The notes beneath the pieces are model-generated. The model was given only the letters and a program-made list of their open reading frames with translations. It searched no databases and was not told the DNA's origin. From assembly GCF_013201545.1 (NCBI RefSeq), contig NZ_CP053746.1:3362501-3426500 (forward strand): a stretch of 64,000 bases of DNA, given 5' to 3'. The stretch comes from Pseudomonas graminis (lineage in GTDB: Bacteria; Pseudomonadota; Gammaproteobacteria; Pseudomonadales; Pseudomonadaceae). A program made the translations under genes and the position numbers. The number at the start of each line of letters is the position of its first letter. Positions within the stretch are counted from its first letter, which is position 1. Below are positions 58,333 through 64,000 of this stretch, piece by piece.

Positions 58333-58364
58333 AGCCTCGGCATTTACCGAGGCTTTTTAGTTTT
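58333..58364 (+). terminator. Second, strong terminator before the lysis genes
   Basis: AGCCTCGG-CATTTA-CCGAGGCTTTTTAGTTTT: a perfect eight-base stem and T-rich tail, about 95 bases before the holin start. Confidence 0.85.
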
Positions 58365-58458
58365 CAGCCCTGCCACGCCTATCGCTCTGAGCCAGGAGTG
58401 CTGCAGGGCTGCCCCATTCCCCGAGCCCGAAAGGGCGGACTGTCGGAGGTCGACGAAG

Positions 58459-58776
58459 ATGCCGGAAAAAACACCTGACTTCTGGGCGCACGTCTGGCTG
58501 ATCATCACGACGCCGCTCTGGCAAGGAGCGATCATGGCCGCAACCATTTCCCTATTGCGCGTGCTCTATGAAGGCAAAGAAGCCAACAAATGGCGTGTTG
58601 TGCTCGAGGCGCTGATCTGTGGTGCATTGAGCCTGTCAGCCAGCAGCGTCATCGAATGGATGGCTTGGCCGTCGAGCCTGTCCGTAGCCGCCGGCGGCAC
58701 CATAGGGTTCATCGGCGTGACGGCGATCCGCGAGCTGATCATCCGGTTCCTCGGACGCAAGGCGGATTCGTTATGA
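58459..58776 (+). CDS. Phage holin (lambda/LydA-type, class III-like)
   Basis: 105 residues with three hydrophobic helices at about 22-38, 45-65 and 73-90; short charged termini. Matches phage/pyocin holins of the Phage_holin_3 group. It should open the inner membrane for the endolysin. GGAGGT lies eight bases before the ATG. The stop overlaps the spanin start (ATGA). It is the first gene of holin-Rz-Rz1-hydrolase. Confidence 0.82.
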   Translation: MPEKTPDFWAHVWLIITTPLWQGAIMAATISLLRVLYEGKEANKWRVVLEALICGALSLSASSVIEWMAWPSSLSVAAGGTIGFIGVTAIRELIIRFLGRKADSL

Positions 58777-59204
58777 GCCTCGAACCCGTTGTCGCAGTTG
58801 CCAAGGTAGGCGCCACATTGCGAACCGTTGCGGTCGCCATCGTCATTGCCATCGTCATGGGCCTGCTGATTGCCATCCAGCAGATCCGCGTGGTCACGTT
58901 GCAAGGGGCCATCACTGTCGAGGCCAATGCCAGGCAGGAAGCAGTCGATGCCAATAACGAAAGCCAGGCCACGATCACCACGCTGCGCGCCGAAGCGCAG
59001 CGTAACGCCAACTACACCGCCGATCTGAACAAGCGCATCAAGGCCAGCGAGGACAAAGCCAAGAAGGCGAGGAAAGAATTCGATGATCTCAAGCGCTACA
59101 GCAAACCTGTTCGTGATTGGGCTGCTCAGCCTCTGCCTGACGGCCTGCGCGGCAAAGCCTCAAGTGGTGACAAAGACAACCGCCATAAGGCTGGAGGCCC
59201 CTGA
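58773..59204 (+). CDS. Inner-membrane spanin (Rz-like)
   Basis: 143 residues: an N-terminal membrane anchor (about 18-37) and a long coiled-coil periplasmic part (about 45-115, EANARQEAVDANNESQ...), ending in a short Pro/Gly-rich tail. This is the i-spanin layout; with the o-spanin it fuses the inner and outer membranes at the last step of lysis. ATG overlaps the holin stop. Confidence 0.82.
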   Translation: MSLEPVVAVAKVGATLRTVAVAIVIAIVMGLLIAIQQIRVVTLQGAITVEANARQEAVDANNESQATITTLRAEAQRNANYTADLNKRIKASEDKAKKARKEFDDLKRYSKPVRDWAAQPLPDGLRGKASSGDKDNRHKAGGP

Positions 59205-59352
59205 GCTGATTCCGTGCGAGCGGGTCAATGCGGAGGATACCGATTTGCGTGACAACGGCGACGTATGGGAGCTGAAAGATCTGGCCATCGAGCTGCTCGA
59301 CACATGCGCCGACCAGGTCGATGCGCAGATTGTTCGAAGCAAGAATAAATAA
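59083..59352 (+). CDS. Outer-membrane spanin lipoprotein (Rz1-like), overlapping the Rz frame
   Basis: 89 residues in the +1 frame relative to Rz, starting inside the Rz gene and running 148 bases past its stop. The signal LFVIGLLSLCLTAC carries a lipobox (LTAC, lipidated Cys22), and the mature protein is short and charged. Overlapped-architecture Rz/Rz1 is typical of phage lysis cassettes. Confidence 0.82.
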   Translation: MISSATANLFVIGLLSLCLTACAAKPQVVTKTTAIRLEAPELIPCERVNAEDTDLRDNGDVWELKDLAIELLDTCADQVDAQIVRSKNK

Positions 59353-59444
59353 GCTCATTTCATTTGAGATGCGTCGAATCTGGACGTGGCCGTGAACCGT
59401 GAAAGGTCTTGGTTCTTCTTCGCGCCTGGCTTCGAACACTCCCG

Positions 59445-59576
59445 ATGATCATGCAGGAAAACCGTATTGGACCGCTGCCTGTCGCGCGCAGGCGATTCTC
59501 CAACTCCCGCCTAAAAAAGCACATCCGATTTGCCTGGTCTGCCGTTGAGCGGGCTATTTTTTTGCCTGGAGAATAG
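59445..59576 (+). CDS. Possible small ORF before the endolysin (43 aa)
   Basis: An ATG-started frame of 43 codons rich in Arg (LPVARRRFSNSRLKKHIRFA) whose stop is two bases before the endolysin ATG. No recognisable family; it may be only the leader of the hydrolase gene. Confidence 0.25.
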   Translation: MIMQENRIGPLPVARRRFSNSRLKKHIRFAWSAVERAIFLPGE

Positions 59577-59578
59577 TC

Positions 59579-60004
59579 ATGACCGTGACTGATAAAGATC
59601 GCGACGTGCTCGCTCGCACGCTGTATGGCGAAGCTCGTGGGGAAGGGCTTGCGGGAATGCTGGCCGTGGCCTGGACGATCCGCAACCGCGTGAATGATGG
59701 ACAAGAAAAGTCATGGTGGGGCGAGGGCTACGCCGGGGTATGCCTGAAGCCCTGTCAGTTCAGTTGCTGGAACAAGGGCGACCCGAATTATCCGTTCCTG
59801 AGCGGCGCGCGACAGATCCCGCTCCGCGAATTGGCGCAGTGCCAAATTGCTGCTGACCAAGTGATCGACGGAAAGGTGCCAGACCCCACCGGTGGGGCGA
59901 CTCACTACTACGCGACCACTCTGTCGACGGCGCCGGCATGGGCTGCCAGTGCCAAGCGGACGCTAACACTCGGGAGCCACCTGTTTTTCAAAGACGTTCC
60001 GTGA
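59579..60004 (+). CDS. SleB-family cell-wall hydrolase (phage endolysin)
   Basis: 141 residues of Hydrolase_2 (PF07486) type: the catalytic segment RTLYGEARGEGLAGM (Glu in GEARGE) followed by VAWTIRNRVNDG, and a conserved PTGGATHYYA near 110. No signal peptide, so export would depend on the holin. The last complete gene of the lysis set, with GAGAA before its ATG. Confidence 0.86.
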   Translation: MTVTDKDRDVLARTLYGEARGEGLAGMLAVAWTIRNRVNDGQEKSWWGEGYAGVCLKPCQFSCWNKGDPNYPFLSGARQIPLRELAQCQIAADQVIDGKVPDPTGGATHYYATTLSTAPAWAASAKRTLTLGSHLFFKDVP

Positions 60005-60365
60005 TCTGCGGCACAGTCATCACCAAGTCGTCGGGGCAGGCTCGTCTGTGAGCGGCGGGCCCTTCACCGTAAACGGCTTCGCGATTTCGCAAGCCTACTG
60101 ATTTACCCACCCCTCAAACAACCGCTCCGGCGATTTTTGCATCTATGGAGTAATGAAAATTGACCGTATCGACGGCCGACACCGCCAGCTCGGACAACGG
60201 TGGCACTATCACCGTGGCTGCCGACGGTGCCCGGTGGAAGCTGGCACGCCAGACGGCAATATCGGTAAAACGGTCGGCGCCAAGGGCGATGACGCTGCAG
60301 TCGATTTAGGAATCAAGCGGCTGCGCCGATATAAGTTGCACGTTCGATGCATCCAAGGCATACCC
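60005..60365. other. Region between the endolysin and the TlpQ-like gene (361 bp)
   Basis: Holds a weak hairpin GGCTTCGCGATTTCGCAAGCC at 60076-60096 (no T-run), the tail-spike remnant described separately, and the leader of the chemoreceptor gene, including its AAGG ribosome binding site. A frame open from 60153 into the receptor gene is rejected as an extension. Confidence 0.6.
60156..60310 (+). pseudogene. Remnant of a phage tail-spike/pectate-lyase-like gene
   Basis: From TTG at 60159 one frame reads [20 protein letters not shown] then [13 protein letters not shown], and after a one-base slip near 60271 it continues [14 protein letters not shown]. The pattern GGTI-x-VAADG...RWK...VK-x-x-GAKGD is that of tail-spike N-terminal junctions (VRDFGAKGDG...). 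Only about 50 residues survive, with a frameshift and no downstream domain. It suggests the module once had host-binding genes that were lost. Confidence 0.5.
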
Positions 60366-62507
60366 ATGTTCAATCGCTTCTCTATTCAGTGGAAAATCAC
60401 GCTGCTCGCAGCCCTTTGTCTGTTGTTCATCGTTACGCTGCTGGTCGGTGCTTCGTTGTATCAGTCGCAACGCAGTGCCCAGGTCGTCCAGGCTTCCAGC
60501 ACCGCCATGCTCCAGGAGTCCGCGCAGAAACGCATGGCTGCTCGCGGCGAGACCCAGGCCCTGCGCATCCAGCGTTATTTCATGGACGTTTACCAATACA
60601 GCGACGGTTTTGCCCGGCAAGTGAAGATGCTGATGGCGCAAGCCCGGCAGCACAGCATCGACCCGAAATCTGTGCGTGCTGATCTGTCCTCACAAATACA
60701 CGATGCTCTTCAAGGCAACCCTAATCTGCTGGGACTGTATGTGGTGTTCGAGGCCAATGGTCTTGATGGGAAGGACGAGCAGTTTGCAGACCAGCCGACT
60801 TTAGGCAGTAATGAAAAAGGCCGCTTCGCCTTGTACTGGTCCCAGTCCAGTGATGGAACACTCGAAGCCGAGGCCATGAAGGAAAAAGTACTCACTGACA
60901 CCACAGTGATGAGCAACGGCGCTCCTTATAATTTCTGGTACACCTGCCCTGTTGCCAACGGAAAAACCTGCGTACTCGATCCCTATGTAGACGAAGTGGA
61001 CGACGTCAAAACTTTAATGACCAGCATTGCCGTCCCGCTTGTCGTAGAGGGCAAGGTCGTGGGTGTGGTTGGCGCTGACATTAGCCTGGCCAGCCTTCAA
61101 GAGATCAGCAACCAGGCAAATGTCGAGCTGTACGACGGCCATGGTCACATCAGTATTGTCAGTCCCTTGGGTCTTTTCGCTGCCCATAGTGGCGATGCCT
61201 CGTTACTGGGCAAACCCTTAAGCACGGGCTTTGGTGCCCAGAGTGATGAGCTCGTTCGCCTGACGGCGGGTGGTCGCTCGCAGATGCTGCATCAGGGGCC
61301 GATGCTGCAGGTGCTGGAACCGCTGCTACCCATTCCAGGCGCCAAGCCCTGGAGTGTCCTGCTCGAAGTGCCCGAAGAAATACTCACCGCGCCGGCGAGA
61401 CAGCTTGAAGCCGAACTCGACAGCCGTCGCTCCAGCGACAGCCGTGTGGCGCTGGGCATCGGCTTGTTGGCCGTTATCGCCGGTCTGGCACTCATGTGGC
61501 TGACCGCCCGTGGCGTAACTCGCCCAATTCTGAAGGTGGCCGATATGCTCAAGGACATCGCCACCGGCGAAGGGGACCTTACTCGGCGCCTGGACTACAA
61601 AAAGGACGACGAGCTGGGCAAGTTGGCTGGCTGGTTCAACCGGTTCCTCGACAAGCTGCAGCCGATCATTGCCGACGTAAAGCTATCCGTTCTGGACGCA
61701 CGGGCCACCGCTGACCAGTCGGCCGCCATCGCAAAACAAACGAGCGACGGGATGCAACAGCAGCTGCGTGAAGTGGATCAGGTGGCGACCGCTTTTCAGG
61801 AAATGAGCGCCACCGCCCATGATGTCGCGCACAATGCCGCGCAAGCCGCCGAAGCCGCCCGCAGTGCTGATGACGCGACCCATGAAGGGCTGGCCGTCAT
61901 CGACACCACCACCACGGCCATTGAATCGCTGGCCAACAAGATGACTGAGGCCATGGGGGAGGTCGAGGGTCTTTCCAACAGCAGCCAACAGATCGGCTCT
62001 GTACTGGAAGTGATCCGCTCGATTGCTGATCAGACCAATCTTCTGGCACTCAACGCGGCCATTGAAGCTGCCCGTGCCGGTGAGGCCGGGCGTGGTTTTG
62101 CTGTGGTGGCTGACGAGGTGCGCAACCTTGCCAAACGCACCCAGGATTCGGTTGAAGAAATCCGCCAGGTTATCGAAGGCCTTCAAAGTGGCACGCGCGA
62201 GGTCGTCGGTACCATGGGCACGAGCCATGAACAGGCGCAGAACAGCGTACGCCAAGTGGAGCTTGCGGTGAGTGCTCTCAGGCGCATCAGTGCCGCGGTC
62301 GGGATGATTACGGACATGAACCTGCAGATCGCCAGCGCCGCCGAAGAGCAAAGTCTGGTGGCGGAAGAGATCAACAGTAACGTGGCCGCCATTCGCGACG
62401 TGACGGAGAGCATTTCCCGGCAGGCGGGCGAATCGGCGCAGGTGAGTCAAACGTTGAATAAACTGGCCAACCACCAGCAAGCCCTGATGGGTCAATTTAA
62501 GGTCTAG
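60366..62507 (+). CDS. Methyl-accepting chemotaxis protein, double-Cache type (TlpQ-like)
   Basis: 713 residues: TM1 (about 10-32), a large periplasmic dCache domain (about 45-355, with [15 protein letters not shown]...DPYVDEVDD and the [14 protein letters not shown] membrane-proximal lobe), TM2 (about 360-380), HAMP ([11 protein letters not shown]), and the signalling domain with tip [16 protein letters not shown]. Length matches P. aeruginosa TlpQ (PA2654), a polyamine/histamine receptor, by recall; the ligand is inferred. The ATG at 60366 is chosen since the 71-residue upstream extension overlaps the phage remnant. Confidence 0.86.
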   Translation: MFNRFSIQWKITLLAALCLLFIVTLLVGASLYQSQRSAQVVQASSTAMLQESAQKRMAARGETQALRIQRYFMDVYQYSDGFARQVKMLMAQARQHSIDPKSVRADLSSQIHDALQGNPNLLGLYVVFEANGLDGKDEQFADQPTLGSNEKGRFALYWSQSSDGTLEAEAMKEKVLTDTTVMSNGAPYNFWYTCPVANGKTCVLDPYVDEVDDVKTLMTSIAVPLVVEGKVVGVVGADISLASLQEISNQANVELYDGHGHISIVSPLGLFAAHSGDASLLGKPLSTGFGAQSDELVRLTAGGRSQMLHQGPMLQVLEPLLPIPGAKPWSVLLEVPEEILTAPARQLEAELDSRRSSDSRVALGIGLLAVIAGLALMWLTARGVTRPILKVADMLKDIATGEGDLTRRLDYKKDDELGKLAGWFNRFLDKLQPIIADVKLSVLDARATADQSAAIAKQTSDGMQQQLREVDQVATAFQEMSATAHDVAHNAAQAAEAARSADDATHEGLAVIDTTTTAIESLANKMTEAMGEVEGLSNSSQQIGSVLEVIRSIADQTNLLALNAAIEAARAGEAGRGFAVVADEVRNLAKRTQDSVEEIRQVIEGLQSGTREVVGTMGTSHEQAQNSVRQVELAVSALRRISAAVGMITDMNLQIASAAEEQSLVAEEINSNVAAIRDVTESISRQAGESAQVSQTLNKLANHQQALMGQFKV

Positions 62508-62583
62508 GAAGCCGACGTATCTCGGCTGAACGTCAATCTCGTCGTTACCTCAATTGAGGCAGCTGGCTTCCCGGCGCATTCCC

Positions 62584-62784
62584 TTAAAGGTCGGCGTCGC
62601 CCAGAAGCTCGCCGGAGTTTTTCTTGCCGGCCAGCTTTGGTTGACCCTTGTGTCGGCCAAACACGAAATCCGGCCCGCTGTTGCCCGCCACTACGGCAAG
62701 CAATGTCCAGCCTTTGCCTAATAGATCGTTGGCACCCGAGGTGCTGCTGGTGGTGATCACTTCGGCTACGTCTTTAAAGTCCAT
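62584..62784 (-). CDS. Small conserved hypothetical protein (66 aa)
   Basis: 66 residues, MDFKDVAEVITTSSTSGAND...LLGKGWTLLAVVAGNSGPDFVFGRHKGQ, with a short hydrophobic centre and a charged tail. A clear ribosome binding site (AAAGGAG) precedes the ATG at 62784. A longer in-frame form is rejected. It looks like a protein seen in other pseudomonads; the function is unknown. Confidence 0.7.
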   Translation of the reverse strand: MDFKDVAEVITTSSTSGANDLLGKGWTLLAVVAGNSGPDFVFGRHKGQPKLAGKKNSGELLGDADL

Positions 62785-63165
62785 CGATGCGGCTCCTTTG
62801 CTGGGTGGATGGCCGCGCCAGCATGGCGCGGCCGGGGCTTCTGTCTGCGATCTGCGAAACAGCGCGGCAGTGTTACACCTGGGTTGTTGCTCCGGCATCA
62901 TTCCCAGAGAGCCCCATTCACGTTATTCCGAGAATGGCCTGAGCCGTTAGTTCCCGGTTTTAGAAGGGGTAGCACTCAACCGGCGATTTATCGTCGATGG
63001 GTGGCAGTAAGTGCTCAGGGCCGCAGAATAGCGGCGCGAGCCGCCGAGAAAAGCATGCGAACCCCCTGCAACGCCCGTCCGGTTGAACACATCCGTATGC
63101 TCCTGCACAATTCGCCGTGCCCATTTCGCCCAGCAGCGCGCTGCAGTCACCTTCCAAGGAACCCC

Positions 63166-64000
63166 ATGCCGTTTAAAGACCTGTGCCTGGCATTGCTCGT
63201 CATCATTGCGTGGGGTTTGAATTTCATCGTGATCAAATACGGCCTGGATGGCCTGCCGCCGATGTTGCTCGGCGCGCTCCGCTTCACGCTGGTCGCGATT
63301 CCCGCCGTGTTTTTCATCCGCCGCCCAAAGCTGCCGTGGTTCTGGCTGCTTGCGTATGGAGCGACCATTTCTTTCGGTCAATTCGCCTTTCTGTTCGAGA
63401 GCATGGCCCGTGGAATGCCACCGGGGCTGGCCTCCTTGCTCCTGCAGGCGCAGGCATTCTTTACTCTGCTGTTCGCCGCGATATTCATTGGTGAGAAATT
63501 ACGCGTGTACAGCGTGGCTGGCTTATTGATCGCCGCAGGCGGGCTCACCCTCATCGGCATGGGCACGGGGGCCGCAACTCCACTGCTGGCGGTGTTGCTG
63601 GTGTTGTGCGCGGCGTCGATGTGGGCGTTGGGCAATATCATCACGCGCCGGTTTGGGAACGTCGATCTCGTCGCCCTGGTGGTCTGGGGTGCGATCGTGC
63701 CACCGCTGCCGTTCCTCGCGATGTCGTTGTGGCTGGAGGGGCCAGCGCTCATTGAGCATTCACTGCTCAATCTGGGATGGAGCTCGGTGCTGTCCCTGGC
63801 TTATCTGGCCTTCGTCGCCACGCTCTTCGGCTACATTAGCTGGAGCAAGCTGCTGTCGCGCTACCCTGCGGGCAAAGTCGCGCCGTTTTCCCTGCTGGTG
63901 CCGGTGGTCGGCCTCAGTTCCTCGGCGTTGGTGCTGGGCGAGCGACTCAGCGTGCTGCAATGCGCGGGGGGTGTGCTTGTGATGCTGGGTCTGACAGTCA
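63166..64000 (+). CDS. EamA-family transporter, partial (runs past the window)
   Basis: 278 codons are visible without a stop. About ten transmembrane helices in two EamA repeats (first: DLCLALLVIIAWGLNFIVIK...; second: VLLVLCAASMWALGNIITRR...). The pattern FGQFAFLFESMARGMPPGLAS and the length suggest the O-acetylserine/cysteine exporter group (EamA, formerly YdeD). The ATG at 63166 has AAGGA six bases upstream. The 3' end is outside the window. Confidence 0.85.
   Translation, partial: MPFKDLCLALLVIIAWGLNFIVIKYGLDGLPPMLLGALRFTLVAIPAVFFIRRPKLPWFWLLAYGATISFGQFAFLFESMARGMPPGLASLLLQAQAFFTLLFAAIFIGEKLRVYSVAGLLIAAGGLTLIGMGTGAATPLLAVLLVLCAASMWALGNIITRRFGNVDLVALVVWGAIVPPLPFLAMSLWLEGPALIEHSLLNLGWSSVLSLAYLAFVATLFGYISWSKLLSRYPAGKVAPFSLLVPVVGLSSSALVLGERLSVLQCAGGVLVMLGLTV

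Noticed and set aside
60153..60365. N-terminal extension of the TlpQ-like receptor
   Set aside because: It places Arg-rich sequence before the first membrane helix and overlaps the phage remnant in another frame; [10 protein letters not shown] is a normal receptor start.
54564..60400. Attachment-site duplication of the tRNA-Ser 3' end
   Set aside because: I looked for a second copy of GGGTTCGAATCCC or the acceptor-end sequence downstream and saw none; no integrase gene is present, so tRNA-targeted integration is not supported.

Overview
The window reads as a chromosomal segment of a fluorescent-type Pseudomonas. The core gene order (nuoA-N, aceA, purB-hflD-mnmA, monomeric idh, cspD-clpS-clpA, infA, ate/bpt, aat, ftsK, lolA, rarA, crcB, serS, cysG, tusEBCD) matches, from memory, the P. 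aeruginosa PA2600-PA2660 neighbourhood. GC content and codon use are Pseudomonas-like, and the two TGTGGGAG/TGTAGGAG-type REP doublets are typical of the fluorescens/syringae lineages. The species cannot be fixed from the sequence alone.

Layout. 1-2020: 3' part of a 23S rRNA gene, a 5S rRNA gene and terminators. 2035-9370: queD, a patatin-like lipase, a PepSY-PepSY-response regulator-sensor kinase operon that looks like BqsPQRS/CarPORS (a BqsR-type box lies in front), a single-Cache chemoreceptor resembling CtpM, and an AI-2E family permease. 9377-10059: a very long imperfect inverted repeat. 10083-25051: the complete 13-gene complex I operon (nuoA, B, CD fusion, E-N) on the minus strand. 25304-28296: regulatory DNA, aceA and an exported secretin-N-like protein. 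28459-36256: roxA plus a GNAT, then Nudix-mnmA-hflD-purB, then idh. 36849-42056: cspD/clpS divergent pair, clpA, infA, bpt, aat. 42531-50052: ftsK, lolA, rarA, crcB, serS, cysG. 50123-54393: a glutathionyl-hydroquinone reductase, ybiB, tusE-B-C-D and yccA.

54564-60310 is the accessory part. Downstream of tRNA-Ser(UGA) lies a phage-derived module with no structural tail genes. It holds a LexA/S24-type repressor, a DUF1654 gene preceded by a LexA box, a Mu Com-like zinc-finger gene translationally spaced onto a lectin-like bacteriocin gene (llpA), and a second, start-less copy of the 3' part of com placed in the same way in front of an unrecognised 119-residue protein. After two hairpin terminators come holin, overlapping Rz/Rz1 spanins and a SleB-family hydrolase, followed by a frameshifted scrap of a phage tail-spike gene. 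The repressor promoter and the com promoter share the same operator (TTAGC-N4-GCTAA), positioned over the promoter elements. I read it as a DNA-damage-inducible bacteriocin-plus-lysis cassette left from a prophage or tailocin locus; the Com-leader duplication and the 119-residue protein are the most novel features.

60366-64000: a double-Cache chemoreceptor resembling TlpQ, a small conserved hypothetical protein, and the 5' part of an EamA-type exporter that runs off the end.
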